Shown here: positions 43,527 to 54,821 of the stretch, piece by piece
How positions within the stretch are numbered: position 1 is the stretch's first letter
Layout: every line of letters begins with the position of its first letter
Assembly (NCBI RefSeq): GCF_905171775.1
Contig: NC_053494.1
Coordinates: 196,757,044-196,821,043, forward strand
From: Rana temporaria
Taxonomy: Eukaryota; Chordata; Amphibia; Anura; Ranidae
DNA: 64,000 nucleotides
Direction of reading: 5' to 3'
Translations under genes and position numbers: made by a program
Notes under the pieces: generated by a model
What the model saw: the letters and a program-made list of their open reading frames with translations, nothing else
The model's database searches: none
Told to the model about the DNA's origin: nothing

Positions 43527-44623
43527 TGTTAAATTATAACTTAATTAAAGTAAATGTTTTAGTCTGTTGGGGAGTGGGAAAAACTATAAGCAAATTAAAA
43601 TAGACCTAGCAGTTTCATAAGTCATTGGCATCTGTGTGGTCAATATCACGGTCAATATCACCACAGTCTCTGCAGGGGGGCTCAAGGAGGCTCCTGTGCC
43701 CAACTCACACCAGGTAATCGGAGGAAAGGTGTGTTAGTATTGCTGGTGGTGCCAAAACGAAGGATAACCTATTGTTTTCCATTCCTGGGCAGCTCACTGG
43801 TGTGCTTTTAGCACATATACATAACCTTTATGCATAATATTGGTGTTGCCTCAGTGGAAGAAGCAAAAGCTTTGTCTGGTGGCAAGACCTAAAACTGCAC
43901 CCCCCAAAAAAAACGACCCTAATAAATATTAATGTAATTCTTCTCTCTCTCGAAAGTCACAAAGAAGACGAAAAGCTGGCCAAACAATGACACCTGACTT
44001 GTTCTTTCTATATAAACATTAACTTTAATTCCCTAATGCGGAAAGCTGTTTAAATATGATCCATCTGCAGCATTGACTTTAATTTCCTAATGCTGTTTTT
44101 AATTAATCTTTACAACTTTAATATCACGCAATATTCTTTTGTTGATGAATTAAATTTTAATGGCCTATCGGCCCTATGTGTGCATAGTGCCAAACGCTGC
44201 ACTTCTTTGTGAAATAAAATTTTACGTACGTCTGAGTCTAGCTCTTTGTTTTGTGTTTATTCGGGCAACAGAGTACATTTTTATTGGACACATAATTACA
44301 TGATTCTGGTTCTTTTACAGAATTCGTTTTGATGTAAGAGGAAAATGCTGTACATATTTTTAAGGTATGGAACAATTTTTTTTTACAGGGCTACAAATGG
44401 CCTACATGTGCCTAAGACACTCAGGCTTTGTTGAAAGTTGGTTTTGTGAAACATAAAACCCTTAAACATTTGTTCATCTTAAATACTAATCTATCTTAAA
44501 AGCATTAGGATCTGCAAGTATTTAACAATCATTAGACAAGACTCAATAAATGTTGTTGGTGCCCTTAAAACACCCTTCAGATATCATCTGGGAGTTGTGA
44601 ATACAGATCTTACTGAAATGCTG
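43527..44623. other. Repeat-free stretch, possible host noncoding DNA
   Basis: About 1.1 kb without repeat ends. Bases 43970-44240 are AT-rich with homeodomain-like TTTAATTAAT words, AACTTTAATTCCCTAATGC repeated once with changes at 44027 and 44077, and GCCTATCGGCC. No coding frame. Conservation cannot be tested here. Confidence 0.35.
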
Positions 44624-44630
44624 GCTGTAG

Positions 44631-45333
44631 CATAGCTCCCAACTGTCCCTGATTTTGAGGAACTGTCTCTGATTTGGAACAAAGTCCCTCTGTCCCTCAT
44701 TCCTCCTCATTTGTCCCTCATTTTGGTCTGATCTATATAGTTGTATATAAAATGCACTTTTTATCTATCAAAAGGTGTTTCCAGAGCTAAACCTTTTGCC
44801 CAGGTTCACACTGGGTACGGTTTGCTTCAATTTGAGATGCAATTTCACATGTGAAATCGCATATCAAATCGGCGGCATTTTCCGGCAATTGTCGGCAATG
44901 ACACCGTCCTAATCGGTGCGACGCTGCATCTGCGGCGCTGCACTGATTTAAAAAAGTAGTTCCTGTACTACTTTTTGTGATTTCGGGATGCGATTTACAT
45001 TGACATCTGTGCAGAAACCTGCACAGATGTCTCTTAAATTGTGGCCGAAATCGGGACTGCCAGCGGGAGTGAAGCCGTGCGAGTTCAGCTGAACTCGCAC
45101 GGCATCACTCCCGCAGCCCAGTGTGAACCAGGGCTGAATCTGATTTTTAAATTGCTGCATTTGTAAATTCATATAGCCAATATAAAGGAATCGTAGTGGT
45201 AAAAAAGCACTTGTGGGTTTAACCAATTTAGTACAATTCTCCTTTAAGGGGGCATGGCAAGGGGTGTGTCCTATGCCTGCATACTTTTGCTGATAGGTGT
45301 CCCTCATTCCCATCTCAAAAAGTTGGGAGGTAT
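44631..45333. mobile_element. DNA element with CATACCTCCC-type ends, with nested insert
   Basis: Ends CATAGCTCCCAACTGTCCC and AGTTGGGAGGTAT are inverted. GCTGTAG flanks exactly at 44624-44630 and 45334-45340. Compared with 5990-6362 it lies in reverse orientation and holds an extra element at 44798-45134. Confidence 0.8.
44798..45134. mobile_element. Nested Harbinger-like MITE (GCCCAGGTTCACACTGGG)
   Basis: Ends GCCCAGGTTCACACTGGG and CCCAGTGTGAACCAGGGC are inverted. The related element at 5990-6362, read in reverse, has CTAAACCTTTCATCTGATTT uninterrupted at the same place, so this is an insertion with a probable 3-bp duplication (TTT against TGA, imperfect). Hairpin CCGTGCGAGTTCAGCTGAAC sits on the right. 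Confidence 0.8.
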
Positions 45334-45493
45334 GCTGTAGATTTAAACAAACTTTTAGCAAATGCTGAGAGGAAGAAGAGTGGATGACTGAACACCTGAT
45401 AAATAAAGCTCAGAGTTCTTTATTTCACAGGTAAAATCCAGACAAAAGTAAAGTACACAGGAAACATGGTTGACACGTTGCATGTCACAGATG

Positions 45494-45650
45494 CATAAGT
45501 TACAGACAGAAGAACAGGAAGTGAGGATTTCTCAGAAGAAATAAGGACATTTAAAAGCAAAATGGAAGGATGAGGTAAGTGAAGGAGGCCTGCACTAAGG
45601 GAAAGGAAGCTATTTAGGGATTTTTTTTTTAACTTTTACAACCCCTTTAA
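45494..45650. mobile_element. TTAA-family right arm, twin of 8197-8356
   Basis: From AGTTACAGACAGAAGAACAG to ACAACCCCTTTAA it is almost identical to 8197-8356, differing at a few bases. The left half of the palindrome is missing. Confidence 0.75.
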
Positions 45651-46052
45651 CCTAACTCTATTAGTCCAAGATTATTCGACATAGAGAGAAACAATTTGAC
45701 ATTATAGAGAGAGAAAGATTCGACGAAGCAGCTAAAAACATATGATCACCACGAGTGGACATTTATGGGCAAATGCTCTGCCCATAGACTATAGAAGAAT
45801 TCAAATGTTGGTTGACTAGTAATAATAATTCATAAATATAATTATTACTAGTGTCATACAACATTACAATTCTACTACAGCTTGTGGGCGGAGCATTCAA
45901 CGGGAAATGTACGATTGCGGAGTCATATGCCCTGTACACACGACCGGTTCGTCTGATGAAAACGGTCCGATGGACCCTTTTCATTGGACAAACCGATCGT
46001 GTGTGGGCCCTATCGTTTTTTTTCCCATCGGTGAAAAAAAATAGAACCTGTT

Positions 46053-47204
46053 TTAACCACTTCCATACAGGGCACGTATACACCTTCCCGCCCAAGCCAA
46101 TTTTCAGCTTTCAGCACTGTCGCACTTTGAATGGCAATTGCGCGGTCGTGCTACACTGTACCCAAACAAAATTGGCGTCCTTTTTTACCCACAAATAGAG
46201 CTTTCTTTTGGTGGTATTTGATCACCTCTGCGATATTTTTTTTTTGCGCAACAACTAAAAAAAGACCGAAAATTTTGAAAAAAATTACGTTTTTATTTTT
46301 TTCTGTAATTTTTTTGTAAATAAGTAAGTTTTCTCTTTCAATTACGGGCACTGATATGGTGGCACTGATGGACATCGACGAGGTAGTACTGACGGGCACA
46401 GATGAGGTGGCACTGATTGGCGGCGCTGGCATGCGGCACTGATGGGCACACATAGGCGGCACTCATGGGCACACATAGGCGGCACTGATGGGCACTCATG
46501 GGCGGCACTGGGCACTCATAGGCGGCACAGATGGGCACTGTTGGGTGGCACAGATGGGCACTGTGGGGTGGCACTCATGGGCACTGTGGGGTGGCACTGA
46601 TGGACACTGTGGGGTGGCACTGATGGACACTGTGGGGCGGCACTGATGGACACTGTGGGGCGGCACTGATTTACTTGTTGCCAGTCAGTGCCCATTTGTG
46701 GGCACTGATTGGCATCTTTTTTTTCTTGCATCTTTTTTTTTCCCATTTTTTTTTTTTTTTTGACTTTTTTTTTGACTTTTTTTTTGTTTTGCCCTTCCCT
46801 GGTGGGCATCCCTGGTGGTCCATGTGGCGATCCGAGGGGGGGCTGCGCTGATAAACAATCAGCGCGAACCCCCCCTGTCAGGAGAGCCGCCGATCGGCTC
46901 TCCTCTACTCGCGTCTGTCAGACGCGAGTGAGGAAGAGCCATCGACGGCTCTTCCTGTTTACATCGTGATCAGCCGTGGTTGGACACGGCTGATCACGTG
47001 GTAAAGAGTCTCCGTGAGAGACTCTTTACCTTGATCGGTGTTGCGGGGTGTCAGACTGACACCCTGAAACAACAATCGCCGCGATGCGCGCCCCCGGGGG
47101 CGCGCAGCGGCTGAGAATCCTGAGGACGTCATATGACGTCCGGTCAGGATTCTACAACCACTTTGCCGACGTCAATTTGTCATTGGCGGGCGGCAAGTGG
47201 TTAA
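46053..47204 (-). mobile_element. TTAACCACTT-family element nested in a MITE
   Basis: Starts TTAACCACTTCCATACAGG and ends GGCGGCAAGTGGTTAA. TTAA is at both ends. The block TTGGTGGTATTTGATCACCT near 46206 is the family core in reverse. The middle contains a minisatellite at 46340-46680 and the right part several short palindromes (CGGCTCTCCTCTACTCGCGT region, 46890-47060). Confidence 0.83.
46340..46680 (+). repeat. Minisatellite, ~24-bp unit (GGCACTGATGGGCAC core)
   Basis: About 14 degenerate units of GGCACTGATGG-CACTGTGGGG style inside the TTAA element at 46053-47204. The overlapping minus-strand frames rich in CPSVPP are read-through of this repeat. Confidence 0.9.
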
Positions 47205-47559
47205 AATTTTCTGATGGTTAAAAAAACGATTGAAAAAAAACGATCGTCTGTGGGGAAATCCATCGGTCAAAAATCCATGCATGCTCCGAATCAAGTCGAC
47301 GCATGCTCGGAAGCATTGAACTTCATTTTTCTCTGCACGTCGTTGTGTTTTACGTCACCGCGTTGGACACGATCAGATTTTTAACTGATGGTGTGTAGGC
47401 AAGACTGATGAAAGTCAGCTTCATCGGATATCTGATGAAAAAATCCATCAGTCTGTTTTCATTAGATGAACCGATCGTGTGTATGTGGCAATACAGTTTA
47501 GCTGCTTTGTCGAATCTTCTTGGAACATTTGACAGACACCATAAGCATTCAATTGACAG

Positions 47560-47720
47560 ATTTAACCTTAATTCATTTGGATATTCGGACGAATGCATTT
47601 TTTACCGAAACAAAATAAATAAAAACGAATTTCGGGAGTAACTAAAAAAAAGTATTTTTCGGACGAAAACGAAATTTTGAAACAAAATATTTCAGTGTGC
47701 TCATGTCTAGTTGGTAGGCT
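47560..47720. repeat. AT-rich TTCGG/GAAACGAAAT repeat, short copy
   Basis: Words such as GGATATTCGGACGAATGC and GAAACAAAATATTTCAGTG, ending CTCATGTCTAG. Matches the style and ending of 27410-27862. Confidence 0.55.
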
Positions 47721-48139
47721 GAAGGTGGGTAGGGGATGAAGGAAACTTTTGTCGGCTGTTTGTTGCTGCATTCGTATGCATGAATGTAATGACTAGTTAA
47801 ATGCAAATATGAGGAAGGAAGAGGTAGGATAATGTAGGACATAAAAGTGGGGCATAAAACTGAACTCCTGAGAAAATGGCTTTTTCCCAAAGCTCTGCTT
47901 TAAATTGAATCTCAACATCATATGATTTTTCTATTAGTCCGTGGAGAGGTCCCAAACCTACAGCTGCCAGGTATTGCAGAACAGTCAAGATGCCAGACTT
48001 CACCGCCAGTACCACCTGCTGGGGGAAGGCGGTATCACAACTCCTGTCATCTTATGAATGATGCTTCATATCCTCTCTATCTGCTAAGCGGGGAAACGTG
48101 GAGCAAATATTTAAACAGTCCATATCTTGGATTGTCCTC
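47721..48139. other. Unassigned spacer
   Basis: About 420 bases without repeat ends. No convincing coding frame. Confidence 0.4.
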
Positions 48140-48142
48140 TAA

Positions 48143-48560
48143 TGCCGCGTACACACGATCGGTCAAACCGATGAGAACGGTCTGATGGACCGTTCTCATC
48201 GGACCAAACCGATCGTGTGTGGGCCCGTCGGTTATTTATCCTTTGGTTAAAAAAGAGCAATCTTGTTTGAAATTTTACCAATGGATACCTAACCGATAGA
48301 AAAAAAACGATCGTTAGTAGGCACAACCATCTTTTAAAAATCCACGCATGCTCAGAATCAAGTCGACGCATGCTTGGAAGCATTGAACTTCGTTTTTTTC
48401 AGCACGTCGTTGTGTTTTACGTCACCGCGTTCTGACACGATCGTTTTTTTAACCGATGGTGTGTAGGCACTACTAACCATCAGTCAGCTTCATCGGTTAA
48501 CCGATGAAAACGGTCCATCAGACCGTTCTCATCGGATGGACCGATCGTGTGTACGCGGCA
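48143..48560. mobile_element. Harbinger-like MITE, TGCCGCGTACACACGATCGG type
   Basis: Ends TGCCGCGTACACACGATCGG and CCGATCGTGTGTACGCGGCA are exact complements. Flanks TAA and TTA. Arms include ACCGATGAGAACGGTC and GACCGTTCTCATCGG. The centre has AAGTCGACGCATGCTTGG and GTGTTTTACGTCACCGCGTT. 418 bp, non-coding. The 230 bases after it are unassigned. Confidence 0.88.
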
Positions 48561-48793
48561 TTAGGCTCTCTGACCGCTCATATCTCTTGATGAAAATTTG
48601 ATGATTCTAAAGTAAAACTATTTGAAAAGTAAAAAGCAAGAAGGCAACTAGAAGTTCATCTCATCCTGTATGGTGGGTCAAATAAATCATTTAGAGTATC
48701 CGCGATATGTCATACGCCTTGAAAACTTGAAAAGAACAAAAGTTTATTCATAAAATATTTTGCAGGTATCCCTGTACTGCAGGTTACTTGTTA

Positions 48794-49306
48794 GGCCTTG
48801 TACTCACGGCCAGACATGTCCGATGAAAACGGTCTGCAGACCGTTTCCATCGGACATGTCTGCCCGGGGACTGCCCGGGGACTTCTGTTCGATGGCCGTA
48901 CACACCATCGAACAGAGGTCCGCGCGTAAACAATACGCGGGGCGTGTCCGCGGTGTCGCAGCGTCGATGACGCGGTGTCGCCGCGACAATGACGCGGCGG
49001 CGTGGGCGGCCTGCCTTTAAAATGCTTCCACGCATGCGTCAAAGTCATTCGACGCATGCGAGGGATGGCGGGCGGCAGGACATGTACGGTAGGTCTGTAC
49101 AGACGACCGTACATGTCCGGGCGGACAGGTTTCCAGCGGACTGTTTTAAAGCAAGTCCGGGAAACAGTTGTCTGCTCAGAAACGGTCTGTCAGACAATTG
49201 TTTGCTGGAATCCTGTCCGCGCGGCTGTACACACGACGGAACATGTCTGCTGAAACTGGTCTGCGGACCAGTTTCAGCAGACATGTTTGGTCGTGAGTAC
49301 GGGGCC
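48794..49306. mobile_element. Harbinger-like MITE, GGCC-GTACTCACG type
   Basis: Ends GGCCTTGTACTCACGGCC and GGTCGTGAGTACGGGGCC are inverted, and TTA flanks exactly (48791-48793, 49307-49309). The centre reads ACGCATGCGTCAAAGTC followed by GACGCATGCGAGGG. It shares its GTGTCGCCGCGACAATGACG part with 63168-63669. Many open frames here are only palindrome translations. Confidence 0.88.
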
Positions 49307-49525
49307 TTAAAGATGAATAACACTGAAGGCTATTCAGAACCAGTCTGTTTTAATAATGTGAAGGCTGGATTGTGAAGGCAGACACTATCTCAGTTCAAAG
49401 TTTGGGAACGTTTTTGTTCTGTTTGCATCTCACTGCCTAATTTCTATTCAAATTAGTGAGAATCCCAAAGTGCTAATTATTCAAGCATAAATATAACTTT
49501 AGAAAGAAACTATTATAGAAATATT

Positions 49526-50209
49526 GGGCCAAATCCTCAGCCAGCGGGCGTAACGTAATTTTTCCTATTTAAGTTACACCGCCGCAAAATTTCTACCGAA
49601 GTGCCCGATCCACAAAGCACTTACCTAGAAATTTTGTAACTTAAATCCGGCCGGCGCAAGGCGTTCCTCTTCTCCAGGGGGCGATTCCCATTTAAATGAG
49701 GCGCGCTCCCGCGCCGGCCGTACTGCGCATGCTTGTGACATCATTTTCCCGACGTGTATAGCGCGAAATTCCGTTACGTCGGGCTTTGTGGATTGCGACG
49801 GGACAATAAAGTTGCGTCGGGTAAAAAAAAAGATACGGCGCCAAAAAAAAAATTTTTATTTAAAAAAAAATCGCGTCGCTAGCAAGAAAGGTCTGTTTTT
49901 ACAAGGTGTAAACAGTTTACACTTTGTAAAAGCAGCCCTAATTTTGCGTTTGCAAAATAAAACTTACGGAGAAAAAACTAAGCGTAAAAGCTTTGTGGAT
50001 CTCCGTAAGTCCTAATTTGCATACCCGAGGCAGCATTTCGATGCGAAATGCCCCCAGCGGCGGATGCGGTACTGCAATTCAATTACACATGTCGGATCTT
50101 CGTCCTAACTATGGGAAACTGATTCTGTGGATCAGTTCCATAGTTAGGACCAGGGATACGACGGAGTAACAGCAGTTACTCCGTCGTATCTCTTTTGAGG
50201 ATTAGGCCC
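49526..50209. mobile_element. Harbinger-like element, GGGCCAAATCCTCA variant
   Basis: Starts GGGCCAAATCCTCAGC and ends TTTGAGGATTAGGCCC. ATT flanks exactly (49523-49525, 50210-50212). Interior follows the plan of the GGGCCAGATTCA family (TTACACCGCCGCAAA, CTGCGCATGC, TTTGCATACCCGAGGC, and a closing hairpin GGAGTAACAGCAGTTACTCC), but the ends differ. Confidence 0.87.
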
Positions 50210-50212
50210 ATT

Positions 50213-50793
50213 GAAGTTACCGGTAATCTCCAGTTTACAAATGTCAAATAAAAAAAATGCTGCTATTGCTGCAAGACTCAGCATTTAAGTGTTACTAAAC
50301 CCAGTAATATAAAATATTAATTCCCCCAACAGTACCCACAGCTTAGAAATCTTCATTTTACATTAAATATTGCCACTATATACCCTTTTGGCTGATCTGT
50401 ATACCACGGTCAGTGATAAACTGCACAGTTTCTCCAGTGCTGAGAGTTCAGGTAGGAGGAGAATTCCACAGCAGCCTCTATACACGCCCACATGTGTGAT
50501 TTCAATATCATGTAAGCTGGCTAGCTCTGAGAACAAGTAAATGTTCTCTCCAGCATAAAAGACACAACTGAGCATGTGCAGGTTGGCTACTCTGCCTGTG
50601 TGTTAGCTGGCCTTCCCCAGATAGACAGTGCAGGAGGGGAGGATACATACATACATACATGCATACATACAGGATAAATACAGCTTTTTTACACAATGCA
50701 GGGGATTAACCCCTTAAGTTAAACCGTGAGTATAACAAGCATGCTATACAGACTGATACAGACTGATTTTACTGTTGTGAGTTTAGTAACACT
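50213..50793. other. Unassigned, with (CATA)n microsatellite at 50643-50670
   Basis: About 580 bases. The only clear structure is ATACATACATACATACATGC. The remainder looks repeat-poor and has no domain-bearing frame. Confidence 0.45.
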
Positions 50794-51759
50794 TTAACCA
50801 CTTAAGACCTGGACCATTATGCAGGTAAAGGACCTGGCCAGTTTTTGCGGTTCGGCACTGCGTCGCTTTAACTGACAATTGCGCGGTCGTGCAATGTGGC
50901 TCCCAAACAAAATTAGCGTCCTTTTTTCCCCACAAATAGAGTTTTCTTTTAGTGGTATTTGATCACCTCTGTGGTTTTCATTTTTTGTGCTATAAACAAG
51001 AATAGAGCGACAATTTTGAAAAAAAAACAATATTTTTTACTTTTTGCTATAATAAATATCCCCAAAAAATCTATAAAAAATGTTTTTCCTCAGTTTAGGC
51101 CGATACGTATTCTTCTACATATTTTTGGTAAAAAATATCGCAATAAGCGTTTATTGATTGAAAAGTTATAGCGTTTACAAAATACGGGATAGTTTTACTG
51201 GCATTTTTATTATTATTTTTTTTACTAGTAATGGCGGCCATCAGTGATTTTTTTCGTGACTGCGACATTATGGCGGACACATCAGACTCTTTTAACACAT
51301 TTTTGGGACCCTTGTCACTTTCACAGCGAAAAGTGCTATAAAAATGCACTGATTACTGTGAAAATGACAATGGCAGTGAAGTGGTTAACCACTAGGTGGC
51401 GCTAAGGGGTTATGTGTGCCCTAAGGGAGTGATTCTTACTGTAGGGGGTGTGGCTGTAGGTGTGACTTCACTGATCATCATTCCCTATATCAGGGAACAG
51501 ACGATCAGTGTCACTGCCACAGTGAAGAACAGGGAAGGTGTGTTTACACACACCTCTCCCCATTCTTCAGTTCCTGTGACCGATCACAGAAAACCGGCGG
51601 CGATCGGGTCCCGCGGGCGCGGTCACAGAGCTTCGGACCCGGTCATGTGGGCACGCCCACGACCCACGGCTCTTAAAGACGACGTACCTGTACTCACCTG
51701 TGCCCAGCCGTGCCATTCTGCCGACGTATATAGTCGGTAGGGGGTCCTTAAGGGGTTAA
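50794..51759 (-). mobile_element. TTAACCACTT-family element, complete, reverse orientation
   Basis: Starts TTAACCACTTAAGACCTGG and ends GTCCTTAAGGGGTTAA. TTAA at both ends. Read on the minus strand it follows 13750-14679: ACGTCGGCAGAATGGCACG near the start, the CAATCAATAAACGCTTATTG block and the GTGATCAAATACCAC core near the end. An internal TTAACCAC at 51385 is part of the family, as at 14143. Confidence 0.83.
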
Positions 51760-51956
51760 TCTGGAGCTGTCCCCCACAGTAATTCATTTCTGCCACTCTT
51801 TGTCACCAGCCTTTGCTCAAAGTGCTCCCGAACTGAGCAAAATTCACATGTGATATTGTGAATGCTGCTCAGTCCTGGAGTAAGGTCTAATGAGTGCCAC
51901 TGCCAAAGGAGATGAGTAAAGACCTACAATGTAATCCCTGCAGAGGAGTGCATTGC

Positions 51957-52484
51957 TAAAGTGGTTGTAAACCTCTGAAATTAGAAACGAACATAGCATA
52001 CCCCTCTATAGCAGGGGTAGGCAACCTTAAAGGTTTAATAAAGTTTTTTTTTTAAATAACAAACACATCAAATAACAAACAAATCAATGACGCGGTGCGC
52101 CGGGGGGGCGGGCCTGAGTCATACACTTGGCGGCTATGGCCACCACTGTATCATCAAACGGGAGCGTGCCAGCAAGCTAACCCCCTTGGGAGAGCGCTTC
52201 TCAGAAGGGGGTTAGCTCTTGCGGTGGGAAAAGCCGAGACAGCCGCTGAAAGACCCCAGAAGACGACGATCGGGGCCACTGTGTGCAAAACTAACTATCC
52301 CTGCTATAGAGGGAAATGATATGTGCAGTTCGGCAGCTGTCTCAGCTCCTCCCCGCAAGAGCTAACCCCCTACTGGGAAGCGCTCTCCAAAAAGGGTTAG
52401 CTTGCGGGCGCACTCCCGTTTGCTTATACAGTGGTGGCCTTAGCCGCCAAGTGTATCACTCGGCCCCGCACCCCCTCCAAAAAT
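51957..52484. repeat. TTAA-family start, hAT-like end, and 400-bp palindrome
   Basis: AAAGTGGTTGTAAACCTCTG opens the block as at 40541. CAGGGGTAGGCAACCTTAAA at 52012 looks like a truncated hAT end. Bases 52095-52480 are an imperfect palindrome (CACTTGGCGGCTATGGCCAC against GTGGCCTTAGCCGCCAAGTG, CAAGCTAACCCCC against GGGTTAGCTTG). Order of insertion is not resolved. Confidence 0.5.
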
Positions 52485-53342
52485 AAGAATGAAAATCCGA
52501 ATTTTTAAAAGAACGAAAATCCAAAAATGTTAAATGATAACTAGCTAACTAATAATAACTATTAAATTAAAGGTATTGGAATTTCCTTTCAAATTTGGCT
52601 GGTAGGGAACATAACGAATACAAATTTATCTGAAGTTACGAATTATCTGAAATATCGAATACTGCATCTAAACAAATAGACCGGAACTAATTAATAATAA
52701 ATAATAATAATAAAATGGTTTTATAATTATTATTGTTAGATATTGTTATTAATTTGTTACGTTTCAGTAGTTAAGATGGTGGCATTCGTTATTTCTGATG
52801 ATTCATAACTTCGGATAGATTTTTATTTCACCAACAGCCAAATTTGAAAGGAAATTCCAATACCTATAATTTAATAGTTAATTATTATTTCAGATTTTTG
52901 AGTTTTTGAATTTTGGAATTTACAAATCTTAGAATTTTTGAAATGACGAATTTATGGATTTTTGAATTAACACATTTTTGAATTTACAAATTTTTGAATT
53001 TACAAATCTTTGAATTTTCAAATTTTAGATTTTATTTTCATTTTGGAATTCACAAATTTTTGAATTTACACATTTTTGAATTTACACATTCTGGAATGAT
53101 TTACGAATTTTCAACGTTTTGTATTTTTACTATTTTTTTTATTTTTACAATTTTTTAATTTTTGAACTTTTGAATTTACGAATTTACAAGTTTTTTATTT
53201 ACAATTTTTTCTTAATTTACGAATTTTCGGAAAAATTTGATGAACGGGTTTTTGTTAATTCAGATGTTTCCGAATTAACAAAGTTGTTGAGATTCATTAA
53301 AAAACAAGTTCGGAACGAAACACATTGTACATTCGTTTAACC
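52485..53342. repeat. AT-rich GAATTTNNAAATTTTTGAATTT repeat, long copy
   Basis: About 850 bases dominated by ACAAATTTTTGAATTTACA words and inverted patches, ending GTTCGGAACGAAACACATTG. It includes AAATTTGAAAGGAAATTCC in both orientations (52578 and 52841), so it may be a decayed palindrome. Related to 27410-27862. Confidence 0.6.
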
Positions 53343-54473
53343 TAAGACCATCCCGGACCAAGCTGTATTGCTTTTACTACTGTGGAGAAAAGTGAGGTCA
53401 CAGACCGCTGTGCTATCTGAGTGAATCTCAAGAGTGCCAATCAAAATCAACAAAGCTTTCGAAAGTTCACACAAATTTATTTCTACCATGTTTTTGGCTG
53501 CTTGCTTACAGTTCTTCCTTCAATAGACAGCACAGAAATCCTCTGATATATCAGTTATAACTATTTGGCAAAGACATCACAAAATATAAAAGGGCAAAAG
53601 TGACTTTTACGCCATTTAAGTGTACTCTGGTACACCGTGATCTTCTTTCCTATGTGACAGATTCCCTTTAAAATGTGTAATAAGTGATAAACTCTCATCT
53701 AATGTGTTCCTCTGTCGCTTAGAGCAAATGTCCTTTTTGCCCTACCATAAAATCCACTTTTTGGAGATTGAGTCCCTTTGCAGACTGAAATGCATCTTCC
53801 CGAAGCTCTTCCTAAACCAAAGCAAATATATTTTTAAGTTATATAATTATCACTATTTTATTAGGGCAAAGCATGCAGCTACGAGCAAGAGAATTTAATT
53901 TTTTTTTACATTAGAAATTCAGCGCCGAGCCTCAAAGACAAATTCTACCTGCCATTTATCGTGACAGCCAAATCACAAAATACATTTATTATGCTTTTAT
54001 ACTCTTATCCGGAGCCTTGATGGGAAATTTTATTTGACATGATACCTTTAAAACGCACCATGAATTTGTCTGCATGAGCCACAATCCAATAAAGGAGTCT
54101 TGCATTTTATTTTATTTTTTACTAGAGGAGCACTGTACACCATTTCTATACACCATTAGCACAAGAAGATGCTGAATATTAAAATAGTCACCTTGAAGAT
54201 TTTTTTTTTCTCTCGGAAGAAAAAGAATAAAGACCAACAATAAAATGCTTGAATAATGGTTTTGCATAAAAGTGTAAAACGTAAAGGGGATTTCTACTCT
54301 GCGGTGTAACTCCAGTTCTGCTGAGCAGAAAAAAAACAAAATCATTCAGGGAAATTCTAAACATTATTAGGATTATAGCAAACTTCATTGCAAGTTGCAA
54401 GTTGTACCTTCTGTGGTTCTGTCCAATCTGACAAATGGACTCCAGCGACCTTCTACTTCCTGTATGCTTGTTG
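53343..54473. other. Repeat-free stretch, possible host noncoding DNA
   Basis: About 1.1 kb. Bases 53700-54110 are an AT-rich but complex block with words such as TTTATCGTGACAGCCAAATC and AATACATTTATTATGC. No tandem units, no inverted ends, no coding frame beyond 65 codons. Confidence 0.35.
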
Positions 54474-54821
54474 CAGGGTTGTTTGAAGGAATTTGGGGGC
54501 CCCAAGCAAAATGGACATGGAGGCCCCCCAACCCCCCCCCTACACGCACAGGAAGGGAGGGGGGAGTAAAAAGAACATGGGGGGAGTTACAAAAATCATA
54601 GGGGGGTAAAAAAAACATGGGTCGTGTCTTTATTACTTCCCCCCTCCCCCTCCCTGTGTCCTTCTTACTCCCCCCTCCCTATGTTCTTTTTACTCCCCCC
54701 CAATGTTTTTTTACTCCCCCCTCTCCCTCCCTATGTTTTTTTTTACTCCCCCGTGTTCTTTTTACTCCCCCCGGGCCCTCCTTCCCTATATTCTTTTTAC
54801 CCCCCGAACCCCCCTCCCTAT

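Larger units (their letters stand above)
45928..47490. mobile_element. Harbinger-like MITE split by a TTAA element
   Basis: Ends TGCCCTGTACACACGACCGG and GATCGTGTGTATGTGGCA are inverted. ATA flanks exactly at 45925-45927 and 47491-47493. The two outer parts read continuously as one MITE of the 48143-48560 type once the nested element at 46053-47204 is set aside. The right part has TCGACGCATGCTCGG and TTTTACGTCACCGCGTT. Confidence 0.85.

Noticed and set aside
46338..46809. Minus-strand frames rich in CPSVPP and KKKK
   Set aside because: Translation of the ~24-bp minisatellite and of adjoining T-runs.
48784..49375. Many overlapping 60-128-codon frames on both strands
   Set aside because: They arise because the palindromic GC-rich MITE at 48794-49306 lacks stops in several frames; the same frames reappear in its relative at 63168-63669.
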